Both the position numbers and the translations under genes were made by a program. This document shows positions 43,391 through 50,493 of a stretch of 64,000 nt of DNA, in pieces (the first letter of the stretch is position 1; each line of letters opens with the position of its first letter). Under the pieces are notes generated by a model. It did no database searches. It was not told the DNA's origin and saw only the letters and a list, made by a program, of their open reading frames with translations. This DNA comes from a virus, in IMG/VR virus record IMGVR_UViG_3300034101_001322, positions 30,530 through 94,529 of that record. One strand, written 5' to 3'.

Positions 43391-43480
43391 AGTCCCTACA
43401 CAGGACCTTAGAGATGGTTTAGTTACCCAACTATATGAAACCGTGGCTTAAGTGCCTGGAATGCCTGTGTAGGGCTTTTT
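43391..43480 (+). ncRNA. Candidate structured small RNA ending in a terminator
   Basis: An 11-bp perfect stem (43394-43404 with 43464-43474) closes a 59-base interior holding nested stems CTTA/TAAG (43407-43410/43449-43452), GGTTT/AAACC (43416-43420/43438-43442) and AGTT/AACT (43421-43424/43429-43432) with an ACCC loop, and is followed by TTTTT. Either a small RNA or an elaborate terminator. No known RNA family recognised. An HNH gene lies just downstream, so an intron remnant is another thought. Confidence 0.5.
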
Positions 43481-43487
43481 ATAACCC

Positions 43488-43496
43488 TGATATAAT
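43488..43496 (+). promoter_or_regulatory. Extended -10 promoter for leaderless HNH mRNA
   Basis: TGATATAAT with TATAAT at 43491-43496; GTG start at 43504, 7 bases further, no ribosome site. Confidence 0.6.
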
Positions 43497-43503
43497 GATA
43501 TTT

Positions 43504-43779
43504 GTGACTGACAAAGAGTTGGTGCATTACAATAAGCAGCAGTTTAAGAAAAAACTGTCAGAGATAAAAGAGTCATCTGGGTGTGTGGATTGTGGAATAA
43601 CTAATCATATAGTGTTAGACTTTGATCATTTACGAGACAAAAAATATAACATATCAAGAATGATTCATGATGGATTTTCTTGGGCAGCAATTAAAAAAGA
43701 AATTGCAAAATGTGAGGTAGTTTGTGCAAACTGCCACAGAGTAAGGACCTATAACAGGTTGACAAACAAAAGTGCATGA
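43504..43779 (+). CDS. HNH endonuclease
   Basis: 91 residues from GTG 43504 (longer reading from 43435 would start inside the structured RNA). CVDC (27-30) and CANC (74-77) bind a structural zinc; the catalytic core is LDFDHL (H42) to CANCHR (H78). Typical of free-standing phage HNH nucleases that nick or cut DNA; may be a homing element or aid packaging. Overlaps the endolysin promoter at its 3' end. Confidence 0.85.
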   Translation: MTDKELVHYNKQQFKKKLSEIKESSGCVDCGITNHIVLDFDHLRDKKYNISRMIHDGFSWAAIKKEIAKCEVVCANCHRVRTYNRLTNKSA

Positions 43780-43788
43780 TGCTATAAT
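43759..43788 (+). promoter_or_regulatory. Strong promoter for endolysin gene
   Basis: TTGACA 43759-43764, 18-base spacer, TATAAT 43783-43788 with TGC extension, inside the end of the HNH gene. Confidence 0.85.
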
Positions 43789-43818
43789 TAAGATCTAGCC
43801 AATAAACAGGAGGAACCC

Positions 43819-44607
43819 ATGGCAGCAAAAGGCTCGTTAGAAGCAATCATTGAGGTTGCAAAAGCAGAAGTAGGGACTATCGAAGGTCCAAAAGATAATG
43901 AAACAAAGTATGGTAAGTGGTCAGGTGTTAACTTTCAACCATGGTGCCAGTCATTTGTATCTTGGACAGCATTCACATCAGGATTAGATCCAAAGAAGTA
44001 TCCAAAGACTGCTTCAACAGTAGCAGCAGCAGATTGGTTTAAGAAAAATAATCGTTGGGCAGATGCTCGTAATGATGATCCAACTCCAGGAGATTGGATC
44101 TATTTTGATTTTCCAGATGATGGTGTAAATCGTATTTCACATGTTGGTCTTTGCATTAAAAATAATGGCGATGGAACAATTCAAGTTATTGAAGGAAATA
44201 CTTCAGGAACTGCAAAGGGAGACCAAAGAAATGGTGGCATGTGCGTAGAAAAAACTCGTGCATATGTAAAGAATAAAAAGGGCATTCTTAATGCAGTAGT
44301 TGGTTGGGGTCGTCCAGTCTATGCTGGCGAAGAGAATGTTCCTCTACTTTCAAAAGCAGGTGCATCAGCACCAGTAAACAATACGCCAGCACCTGTTGCT
44401 ACAGCAGAGAAGAAGCAGTTTAAGCCTTTTAAGGTTGGTTCAAAGGGTGAAAGCGTCAAGAAACTTCAGGAACTGCTTGGCATTAATGCAGATGGTGATT
44501 TTGGTCCAGGTACTGAAAAAGAAGTTAAGAAGTTTCAAAAAACTTCATCTCTACCAGTAACAGGTATTGTAGATCAAGCAACACTTAAGGCTCTTAGGGC
44601 TAAGTAA
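43819..44607 (+). CDS. Endolysin: CHAP amidase/peptidase + PG-binding domain
   Basis: 262 residues with AGGAGGA ribosome site. CHAP domain at residues 5-170: nucleophile C43 (PWCQSFVSW), H108 (ISHVGLC), E125 with N127 (VIEGN). Linker of Ala/Pro/Thr (175-198). Residues 199-262 (KGESVKKLQELLGINADGDF, GPGTEKEVKKFQK, TGIVDQATLKAL) are a peptidoglycan-binding type 1 domain. No signal peptide, so a holin must release it. Digests the actinobacterial wall at the end of infection. Overlaps the next ATG by one base. Confidence 0.92.
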   Translation: MAAKGSLEAIIEVAKAEVGTIEGPKDNETKYGKWSGVNFQPWCQSFVSWTAFTSGLDPKKYPKTASTVAAADWFKKNNRWADARNDDPTPGDWIYFDFPDDGVNRISHVGLCIKNNGDGTIQVIEGNTSGTAKGDQRNGGMCVEKTRAYVKNKKGILNAVVGWGRPVYAGEENVPLLSKAGASAPVNNTPAPVATAEKKQFKPFKVGSKGESVKKLQELLGINADGDFGPGTEKEVKKFQKTSSLPVTGIVDQATLKALRAK

Positions 44608-44792
44608 TGCCAGTTTATGAATACAAATGTACAGGAAACTGTGCAGATGTTGTGATCAAACAAAGATCAATTAAAGAAAACGATCCAGGGTATGAGTGTG
44701 AAACTTGCACTCTACCACTGGAACGTGTATACTCAAGTGTAGGAGCAGTTTTCAACGGTAGTGGATTTTATTCCACAGATAACAGAAAGTAA
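44607..44792 (+). CDS. FmdB-type zinc-ribbon protein
   Basis: 61 residues. PVYEYKC start with C8/C12 and CETC at 32-35, ending FNGSGFYSTDNR: the FmdB-family pattern. A small zinc ribbon often found in bacteria and phages; regulatory role proposed for the family but unproven. Confidence 0.8.
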   Translation: MPVYEYKCTGNCADVVIKQRSIKENDPGYECETCTLPLERVYSSVGAVFNGSGFYSTDNRK

Positions 44793-44795
44793 CGG

Positions 44796-44801
44796 TATAC
44801 T
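44796..44801 (+). promoter_or_regulatory. -10 box, possible internal leaderless start
   Basis: TATACT at 44796-44801 abuts the ATG at 44802 and is 9 bases from a second in-frame ATG at 44811, so a leaderless message would use the second. Confidence 0.4.
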
Positions 44802-45056
44802 ATGAGTACAATGATTACAGAAGAGGTCGTACAAGAAGAATGGATTCTTAAGGCGACTGATCGCTGTGATTCATGTGCAGCAGAGGCGTTAGTAAAAGTA
44901 ACTGGCATCTCTGGTGACTTAATGTTTTGTGGTCATCACTATAATAAAATCATGGATAATCCAGATGGATACTCTAAAATGATGTCTTTTATGCTTACAA
45001 TAGTTGATGAACGTCATAAGTTGATTGAAAATAAAGCGAAAGGCAAGGACTACTAA
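44802..45056 (+). CDS. DUF7455-like small zinc protein
   Basis: 84 residues (81 if started at 44811). WILKATDRCDSCAAEALVKV and GDLMFCGHHYNKI match the actinobacterial and actinophage pattern DRCD.C...fCgHH, a likely Cys3His1 zinc site. Function unknown; the family is largely actinobacterial, which supports the host guess. TAATG overlap with the next gene. Confidence 0.65.
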   Translation: MSTMITEEVVQEEWILKATDRCDSCAAEALVKVTGISGDLMFCGHHYNKIMDNPDGYSKMMSFMLTIVDERHKLIENKAKGKDY

Positions 45057-45463
45057 TGTATGAGTATTTTGTAAAAGAAGTCAAGAATGTTGTCGATGGA
45101 GACACTATTGATGTTATTATTGATTTAGGGTTTGATATCTTATTTGCATCCCGTGTTCGTCTTGCTGGAATTGATACTCCAGAATCTAGAACAACAGATA
45201 AGGCTGAGAAGGCTCTTGGTCTTGAGGCTAAAGAATATTTAAAGAAGAGCCTTAAGGATGCCAAGTCTGTTGTAATTAAGACTGAAAAGATGAACTCATC
45301 TGAAAAGTTTGGTCGCATTTTAGGCTGGGTATACATTAATAGTGACACAGTATCTCTTAATGATAAGATGATCAATGATGGATACGCTTGGGGATATCTT
45401 GGTGATACAAAGGTTAAAGATTTTGAAGCACTTAAAAAGGCTAGAGCAAAGTCTGGTAAATGA
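45056..45463 (+). CDS. Staphylococcal-nuclease-like thermonuclease
   Basis: 135 residues, no signal peptide. SNase signature: VVDGDTIDV with D16, RVRLAGIDTPE with R35, D40 and E43, and KFGRILGWV with R87: all catalytic residues of the family. Calcium-dependent DNA/RNA cleavage inside the cell; may degrade host DNA or mRNA to recycle nucleotides. Overlaps the thioredoxin gene by four bases. Confidence 0.88.
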   Translation: MYEYFVKEVKNVVDGDTIDVIIDLGFDILFASRVRLAGIDTPESRTTDKAEKALGLEAKEYLKKSLKDAKSVVIKTEKMNSSEKFGRILGWVYINSDTVSLNDKMINDGYAWGYLGDTKVKDFEALKKARAKSGK

Positions 45464-45714
45464 AAACCGTATTTTATTTCACAGCAGACTGGTGTAATCC
45501 CTGCAAAAAGGTAAAGCCAATTGTTGAAGAATTAAACAGAGAACAGGGCTATGCCAAGTTTCAAATTATTGATGCTGACATGGAAATGGAATTGGTAAAA
45601 AGGTTTGAGATTAGGTCTGTGCCAACTTTTATTTTGATAGAAGATGGTGTTGAGATTAATAGAATCATTGGAGCACAAACAAGAGAATCTTTGATTGGAT
45701 TTATAAATGGCTAA
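45460..45714 (+). CDS. Thioredoxin-like protein
   Basis: 84 residues, short thioredoxin fold. Active site WCNPC at residues 11-15, cis-proline in SVPTFI near 54. Reduces disulfides and may feed electrons to ribonucleotide reductase or keep phage proteins reduced. ATGA overlap with the nuclease before and 8-base overlap with the next gene. Confidence 0.85.
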   Translation: MKTVFYFTADWCNPCKKVKPIVEELNREQGYAKFQIIDADMEMELVKRFEIRSVPTFILIEDGVEINRIIGAQTRESLIGFING

Positions 45715-46042
45715 CGAAGAAGATAAGATCATTGACAATTTAATCTTAGATGGTGGTCTTGAGGTATCGGCTATGGATGAGGATACAGGGGAATTACTGT
45801 ACTCATTTACTCCAAAAATTCAAGAACTAATGCCAGATCTATATAAAGAACATATACAAAATGTCAACTCTGAAGTAATGAATTTATGGGAAAAAGGATT
45901 TTTGAACTTAGACCTGTTTGAAAAAGATCCAATCATTACCATTACCCCAAAGGCTCTGAATAAAGAAGACATTGAGGGCTTATCTAAGCAGGAGCGATGG
46001 TCTCTTTTTGAAGTCATCAGATTGCTCCAGCGCAAAGTCTGA
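45707..46042 (+). CDS. Hypothetical acidic protein
   Basis: 111 residues. SAMDEDTGELLYSFTPKIQE and a helical C-terminus (EDIEGLSKQERWSLFEVIRL). No family recognised. Its stop overlaps the next promoter. Confidence 0.5.
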   Translation: MANEEDKIIDNLILDGGLEVSAMDEDTGELLYSFTPKIQELMPDLYKEHIQNVNSEVMNLWEKGFLNLDLFEKDPIITITPKALNKEDIEGLSKQERWSLFEVIRLLQRKV

Positions 46043-46048
46043 TATAAT
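46040..46048 (+). promoter_or_regulatory. Extended -10 promoter
   Basis: TGATATAAT with TATAAT at 46043-46048, overlapping the previous stop codon; GGGAGGA ribosome site follows before ATG 46075. Confidence 0.7.
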
Positions 46049-46074
46049 CAGTATATAGATCTGGGAGGATACTA

Positions 46075-46797
46075 ATGCCATATAGAGTTGGAGCCAAAGG
46101 TTCTTTTGGGTGTTCTGGATACCCTGCATTAAAAGAGGGTACTAATGAAGTAATGGGATGCCACGAAACAAGAGCAGAGGCAGCAGCACAAATTTTTGCT
46201 ATAAACGCTAGTGAAGGTAAAATTGGTAAGTCAATGCATGATTTAAAAGAAGGCGACTTCGTAATGGGAACAACAAAAGAAGGAGTTGTCCATGGAAAAG
46301 TTGAGCATATTATGACAGAAGGTGGCACTCTTGGCACTCCTGGATCAGAGTATGCGCTAACATCAATGCCACCAGATAATCCAGCAATGTCTGTTAGAGT
46401 TTATGAAGAAGAAGAAAGTGGTAAATGGGAAGAAACTGCCTACAGCATTGGAATGATGTATAACGATGCTACAAAGTTAGATAGTTTAGAAGGACATGAA
46501 ATGGATTCTGAAATGGCAATGGCACAGTACGATTCCTATATGGGTAAAGCAAAAGAGCCTAACTATGGAGATTTTATTCAACCAAGACGTGGCGGAAGCG
46601 AACCATCAAATGCAAGATTGTATGCAAGAATTATTGCTGAAGCAAAAGACAAGTTTGATGTTTACCCATCCGCAGTAGCAAACTCTTGGGTTGTTCAAGA
46701 ATACAAAAGACGTGGTGGAACATATAAGTCAGAGCCTACAACTACCAAAACAATTTGGGATGGCGGTTTGCTTGATTTCAGAGGATTTACAAAGTAA
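46075..46797 (+). CDS. Multidomain phage protein with GCHxTRxxA and Tudor-like parts
   Basis: 240 residues. N-terminus CSGYPALKEGTNEVMGCHET followed by RAEAAAQIFAINASEG is a segment often fused to capsid-protease or portal-region polyproteins in actinophages. Residues 57-140 (DLKEGDFVMGTTKEGVVHGK, PGSEYALTS, AMSVRVYEEEESGKWEETAY) form a small barrel. C-terminus ARIIAEAKDKFDVYPSAVAN then WVVQEYKRRGGTY is another shared module. Role unknown; own promoter and a linked partner gene. Confidence 0.55.
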   Translation: MPYRVGAKGSFGCSGYPALKEGTNEVMGCHETRAEAAAQIFAINASEGKIGKSMHDLKEGDFVMGTTKEGVVHGKVEHIMTEGGTLGTPGSEYALTSMPPDNPAMSVRVYEEEESGKWEETAYSIGMMYNDATKLDSLEGHEMDSEMAMAQYDSYMGKAKEPNYGDFIQPRRGGSEPSNARLYARIIAEAKDKFDVYPSAVANSWVVQEYKRRGGTYKSEPTTTKTIWDGGLLDFRGFTK

Positions 46798-47168
46798 TGG
46801 CTGATACATACACCCCTAATGCTGGCATGAAGGCTGCTGCAAGACGTGCTTTAAAGTGGAAAGAAGATGGCAAGGCAACTGGTGCTGGAACTCCAGTGGG
46901 TTGGGGTCGTGCAACAGATATTGTTAATGGATCAGCAATGTCTCTTAGTACTGTTAAAAGAATGTTCTCTTTCTTTTCTCGTCATGAAGTAGATAAAAAG
47001 GGAAAAGGTTTTTACGATGGTCCAGAGTTTCCATCTAATGGAAGAATTATGTGGGAGGCTTGGGGCGGAGATGCAGGGTTTGCTTGGAGTCGTGCAATCG
47101 TAGAGCGTGAAAAAAGAAAAACAGAAAAAGTTTGGGTAGGAAGTCCATTTAGTTTAAGAAAAGGGTAG
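46797..47168 (+). CDS. Conserved phage protein with RHEVDK/WGGDAG motifs
   Basis: 123 residues, TAATG overlap with the previous gene. NAGMKAAARRALKWKEDGKA, GWGRATDIVNG, STVKRMFSFFSRHEVDKKGK and IMWEAWGGDAGFAWSRAIV form a well-known but functionally unassigned module that in other phages is fused to capsid-maturation or head polyproteins; here it is a free gene beside another such module. Confidence 0.6.
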   Translation: MADTYTPNAGMKAAARRALKWKEDGKATGAGTPVGWGRATDIVNGSAMSLSTVKRMFSFFSRHEVDKKGKGFYDGPEFPSNGRIMWEAWGGDAGFAWSRAIVEREKRKTEKVWVGSPFSLRKG

Positions 47169-47172
47169 AGTA

Positions 47173-47361
47173 ATGGAAGATTTAGGTGTAGAAGATTTAA
47201 AGCAGTTAATAAATTTTTATAAACAAAGATCATCTGATCTTGAGTTCAGCCTATTACAATCACAAATAAAGTTAAATAAGATTATCTCTCTTCAATCATC
47301 AGAAGAACCAAAGCAAGCAACGAAAACAGTTATAGATAAAAAGATCAAGTTCGATTCTTAA
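47173..47361 (+). CDS. Small coiled-coil protein
   Basis: 62 residues, mostly one helix (DLKQLINFYKQRSSDLEFSL, LQSQIKLNKIISLQ) with a basic end. Function unknown. Confidence 0.45.
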   Translation: MEDLGVEDLKQLINFYKQRSSDLEFSLLQSQIKLNKIISLQSSEEPKQATKTVIDKKIKFDS

Positions 47362-47369
47362 GGAGAAAA

Positions 47370-47789
47370 ATGGAGTATATCCTTACTGCCGTCTTGACTT
47401 TCATTGCTTCTTGCTTTATACTTATAGTAATAAGAAAAAAAACCCAAAAAGGTTTTTCAAAAACTTTGTATAGTCAAAGCGACATGCATAGATTATTGAA
47501 ATATTTTTTCTCATTAAACATAATCAATGAAAAAAAGCCTACCTCTCAGTTGACAAAACGCAGAGAAAAGGATATGATTAGAGTAATTGTTATAGGCAAT
47601 TTGGCATACTGGGTATCGGATAACATATTTTATGTTGCTGAGGCTATTGATGGAGAGGTTATACCTCAAACAGCAAAGCCAGTAGATACGAACAGTATGA
47701 CACGAAGAGACTTAGACAAAATGCTATTCATCTTGGATAGCCTAAAGAATGGAAATAAAAATGATAGTAGCAGTGCAGGGAACGAATGA
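47370..47789 (+). CDS. Membrane-anchored protein, one N-terminal span
   Basis: 139 residues, AAGGAG ribosome site. Span at residues 3-22 (YILTAVLTFIASCFILIVI), then basic RKKTQKGF and a soluble region (IRVIVIGNLAYWVSDNIFYV). No known family. Overlaps the next gene. Confidence 0.5.
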   Translation: MEYILTAVLTFIASCFILIVIRKKTQKGFSKTLYSQSDMHRLLKYFFSLNIINEKKPTSQLTKRREKDMIRVIVIGNLAYWVSDNIFYVAEAIDGEVIPQTAKPVDTNSMTRRDLDKMLFILDSLKNGNKNDSSSAGNE

Positions 47790-48111
47790 CTTTGATGATT
47801 ACAACATCTTCATTCGTGCTATGGGGGTTGCACTTTCCACAATGCAGGAAGACGACAAAGAGTTCGTAATCTATTCTGTTGGACCTGCTAGAATCAATTC
47901 TTTTGTTTCAGAGTTTTCAAATTTATCAGAACGTGGAATGAAAGCAAGAGGTCGTAAAATTAAATTTTACAAAGTTGCTTCTGCATGGCTTGAGGAAAAC
48001 ATTGAACAGATAAACTACTTTGCGTTTCTTAGCAAGCCTAAGCAACCAAATTCAAAATTAGTTGCATCTGCAGAACTAAAGAATATTGAAGTTGGAATTT
48101 TCCGTTACTAA
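47761..48111 (+). CDS. Rossmann/SLOG-like small protein
   Basis: 116 residues from ATG 47761 (an ATG at 47749 is also in frame). Begins IVAVQGTNDFDDYNIFIRAM, a strand-loop-helix start like nucleotide-binding SLOG/DUF2493-type proteins, with a second strand EFVIYSVGPARIN. Fold assignment is tentative. If correct it might sense or cleave a nucleotide. Confidence 0.45.
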   Translation: MIVAVQGTNDFDDYNIFIRAMGVALSTMQEDDKEFVIYSVGPARINSFVSEFSNLSERGMKARGRKIKFYKVASAWLEENIEQINYFAFLSKPKQPNSKLVASAELKNIEVGIFRY

Positions 48112-48125
48112 CAGAAAGATATATT

Positions 48126-48335
48126 ATGATAATTAATAAACTAGAAAAGATGGAAAAGATAGTTGCATCTAACAAATCCTTAGAGTGGGTTGGTTGGGAT
48201 GTAGCAGAACGTAAGAAAACCGATATGGGTAGGACTGCCGTAAACGGTGTACGAGTCAATGATCAGTGGTACACACAACGAGTATTTAAACTGGATCAAA
48301 ATGGCTGGGATATTCCAAACAAATATAGGATGTAA
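48126..48335 (+). CDS. Small hypothetical protein
   Basis: 69 residues, basic. WVGWDVAERKKTDMGRTAVN then GVRVNDQWYTQRVFKL, strand-rich. Unknown. Two bases before the WhiB gene. Confidence 0.45.
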   Translation: MIINKLEKMEKIVASNKSLEWVGWDVAERKKTDMGRTAVNGVRVNDQWYTQRVFKLDQNGWDIPNKYRM

Positions 48336-48337
48336 AC

Positions 48338-48622
48338 ATGAAACAGCATGTTTGGAAAGACGATGCTGAGTGTTTAGGTCTTGATACTGATATATTTTTT
48401 GATAAATATGAAGAAGAGCCAACGCTTAGATTAGCGGTAGACTCTATTTGTAACACATGTCCAGTAAGAAAGACGTGTTTTGCTGTAGGCGTTTCAGGTA
48501 AAGAGTGGGGAATTTGGGGTGGAGTATATCTTGAAGGTGGAGAAATATCCAGGGAGTTCAACAATCATAGAACCAAAAAAGATTGGGCAGAAACCTGGTC
48601 TTCATTGACAATGGATAAATAA
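48338..48622 (+). CDS. whiB: WhiB-family Fe-S regulator
   Basis: 94 residues. Four cysteines C12, C38, C41 and C47 (ICNTCPVRKTC) for a [4Fe-4S] cluster, and the GIWGG turn at 58-62 of the family. Basic C-terminal tail is short. WhiB proteins bind sigma factor region 4 and occur only in actinobacteria and their phages; phage versions such as WhiBTM4 repress host whiB2. Strongest single sign of an actinobacterial host. Confidence 0.92.
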   Translation: MKQHVWKDDAECLGLDTDIFFDKYEEEPTLRLAVDSICNTCPVRKTCFAVGVSGKEWGIWGGVYLEGGEISREFNNHRTKKDWAETWSSLTMDK

Positions 48623-48853
48623 ATGTATACAGATTCAATGCGTAGAGCCTTTCATTCTATAGTCCCACCAAAGGGATTTAATGTACAGATTCTTGACAAC
48701 GATGCCTTTCTTACTATAAAATTAGACGAGAAGCATTTTGTAACTATGGTTCATGATGAAAAAATTCAAGCCTTGCAATATGTTGTTCAGGTAAAGAAAG
48801 CATTAGAAATGAATGGGGCAATCGTGTTGGTAACAAGAGAGGCATTAAAGTAA
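48623..48853 (+). CDS. Small hypothetical protein
   Basis: 76 residues, directly after WhiB with no gap. Strands around GFNVQILDNDAFLTIKLDEK and ALQYVVQVKKALEMNGAIVL. No family recognised. TAATG overlap with the next gene. Confidence 0.45.
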   Translation: MYTDSMRRAFHSIVPPKGFNVQILDNDAFLTIKLDEKHFVTMVHDEKIQALQYVVQVKKALEMNGAIVLVTREALK

Positions 48854-49341
48854 TGCAAACATTTTTACCGTTTCAAAGTTATGAAGAATCTGCAGAGTCT
48901 TTAGATAATAAGCGTTTAAACAAACAAATACTTGAGGCTTATCAAATACTTAAGGTGTTATCTGGTCAGTCACCATCAGGTGCTTGGAGAAATCATCCAG
49001 CAGTTTTGATGTGGAAGAATGCTGAGTATTCATTGCGAACATATGCAAAGACAATGATATCAGAGGCTAAACTACGGGGTATTAAGACAGACAAGAACGA
49101 GGATAATATAGATGCCTTAGAAGCCCTCTGTGGCGATATCTGGGGTACTAATAAGCCTTTCTGGGATAACTCAACAGGTCCGCACCTAGATAGGATTAAT
49201 ATTACACATAGGGCTAACCTATACCGTAAAGATCCAGATTACTATGCTGAATTCTACCATGACACAAAGAATAAGAATAATAAGCCTTGTTGTGATAAAT
49301 GCCTCTACTACTGGGTAACTCACGCTATACGCTCAGTTTGA
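48853..49341 (+). CDS. Pyrimidine-dimer DNA glycosylase-like (DenV type)
   Basis: 162 residues. QTFLPFQSYEESAESLDNKR and LNKQILEAYQILK, then AWRNHPAVLMWKNAEYSLRT with YAKTMISEAKLRG, match the T4 endonuclease V related family (pyrimidine dimer glycosylase). Thr/Met at position 2-3 region and the first helix would carry the catalytic N-terminal amine. Here the N-terminal residue after Met is Gln, unlike T4 Thr2, so lyase activity may differ. C-terminal CCDKC adds a zinc-like pair. Confidence 0.65.
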   Translation: MQTFLPFQSYEESAESLDNKRLNKQILEAYQILKVLSGQSPSGAWRNHPAVLMWKNAEYSLRTYAKTMISEAKLRGIKTDKNEDNIDALEALCGDIWGTNKPFWDNSTGPHLDRINITHRANLYRKDPDYYAEFYHDTKNKNNKPCCDKCLYYWVTHAIRSV

Positions 49342-49366
49342 CAAAACCAGTACAAGAGAGTACAAT
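49338..49366 (+). promoter_or_regulatory. Consensus-spaced promoter
   Basis: TTGACA 49338-49343, 17-base spacer, TACAAT 49361-49366; AGGAAGG ribosome site before ATG 49385. Confidence 0.85.
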
Positions 49367-49384
49367 ATATATAGGAAGGCAAAA

Positions 49385-49810
49385 ATGACAAACATTATTA
49401 TTATAGTTTTAGGAACATTAACTGTTTCATTTGCTATTGCCTATTCAGTTACGCTGTATAGGATAACAAAACTTAATAAAGCACTTGCAAAATTGTTTTT
49501 ATCCCATCAATCACTTCAAGAATTTATTGTAAAGAATAACGTTGAATTTAAAAACGATAGCGACATACACAAAGAAAACTTTATCAAGTTTCTTTCTGAT
49601 TCTCGTGATTGGGCTTTTAGTTATATTGAAGATGTACAGTCTGGACTAGATAAGTTTATTACAGAAGTTAAACCAGAGATGGATTACTTTGCTGAATATG
49701 GCGAAGTTGGATCTGCTTATCCACATTACCATTCTTTAAAAAAAATATTTGAAGCATATCAAGAATTGACTAAACTTATGCCAATGGAGCCTGTAGAAAA
49801 AGATGCTTGA
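49385..49810 (+). CDS. Membrane-anchored coiled-coil protein
   Basis: 141 residues. One span at residues 2-24 (NIIIIVLGTLTVSFAIAYSV), then a mostly helical soluble part (ITKLNKALAKLFLSHQSLQE; DIHKENFIKFLSDSRDW). No catalytic motif. Might be a spanin-like or lysis-timing factor since small membrane genes follow; not shown. Overlaps the next gene by 8 bases. Confidence 0.5.
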   Translation: MTNIIIIVLGTLTVSFAIAYSVTLYRITKLNKALAKLFLSHQSLQEFIVKNNVEFKNDSDIHKENFIKFLSDSRDWAFSYIEDVQSGLDKFITEVKPEMDYFAEYGEVGSAYPHYHSLKKIFEAYQELTKLMPMEPVEKDA

Positions 49811-50012
49811 TGTTAGGGGAATACCTACATGCATCTGTCCACAATGTGGTGGAGAGTTGTTTAGAGCCTTGGTTTCTTTTGATCCAAAAACATATACAGT
49901 TGGAATGTATCATTTAGATATACAATGTCATGATTGCGGTGCATTGTGTACTGCTCCAACACCAGTAGATCACCCAACAAATCCAAATACGGATATAGGA
50001 GATAAAGAATGA
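49803..50012 (+). CDS. Zinc-ribbon protein
   Basis: 69 residues. CPQC at 12-15 with C10, and CHDC at 41-44 with C48 (ALCTAP), a zinc ribbon. Function unknown. Its TGA overlaps the XapX-type gene start. Confidence 0.65.
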   Translation: MLDVRGIPTCICPQCGGELFRALVSFDPKTYTVGMYHLDIQCHDCGALCTAPTPVDHPTNPNTDIGDKE

Positions 50013-50167
50013 AAGATGTTTTGTTGTCAACACTAACAGGTTTTGGATGCGGTGTTGTGTTCGCAGCATTCAAATTGCCAGTACCAGCACCACCAGTTTT
50101 TGCGGGAGTCGCAGGAATTATTGGTCTATGGATTGGCTTCACATTACTAACACGAGTTATATCCTAG
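50009..50167 (+). CDS. XapX-type two-span membrane protein, holin candidate
   Basis: 52 residues, ATGA overlap. LLSTLTGFGCGVVFAAFKLP then VPAPPVFAGVAGIIGLWIGF: the XapX family pattern (first helix, KLP.PAPP turn, second helix). In phages this small protein often sits next to lysis genes and could act as holin. Short enough to be missed by most gene callers. Confidence 0.7.
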   Translation: MKDVLLSTLTGFGCGVVFAAFKLPVPAPPVFAGVAGIIGLWIGFTLLTRVIS

Positions 50168-50175
50168 GAGGAATA

Positions 50176-50445
50176 ATGAATAACATAATCAATGATAAGA
50201 CAAAGGCAATGCTAGCATCATACGGTCGCTCAGTACTTGCATCAGGTCTTGCACTGTACATGGCTGGAGTAACAGATCCAAAGGATCTATGGACAGCACT
50301 CGTCGCTGCAATCGCTCCAGTAGCAATCAGAGCAATCAATCCTAACGACAAGGCTTTTGGCGTATTGCCAGATGCTAAGGAAGTTGAGAAGGCTCTAAAG
50401 GCTGCAAAGGCACCAGCACGTAAGAAGGCTGCGCCAAAGAAGTAA
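50176..50445 (+). CDS. Holin-like small membrane protein
   Basis: 89 residues, strong AGGAGG ribosome site. SVLASGLALYMAGVTDPKDL, then WTALVAAIAPVAIRAINPND followed by KAFG, a pattern seen in many phage proteins annotated as holin: two weak spans around a TDPK turn. C-terminus is very basic (KAAKAPARKKAAPKK). Last + strand gene before the strand switch; a strong terminator follows. Confidence 0.65.
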   Translation: MNNIINDKTKAMLASYGRSVLASGLALYMAGVTDPKDLWTALVAAIAPVAIRAINPNDKAFGVLPDAKEVEKALKAAKAPARKKAAPKK

Positions 50446-50462
50446 TCAATCTTCTATCAGGA

Positions 50463-50489
50463 AGCCAGTCTAGAGATAGGCTGGCTTTT
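50463..50489 (+). terminator. Rho-independent terminator with GAGA loop
   Basis: 10-bp stem AGCCAGTCTA/TAGGCTGGCT around GAGA, then TTTC. It lies between convergent gene sets; read from the - strand the same hairpin lacks a T run, so it mainly stops rightward RNA. Confidence 0.88.
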
Positions 50490-50493
50490 CTGT

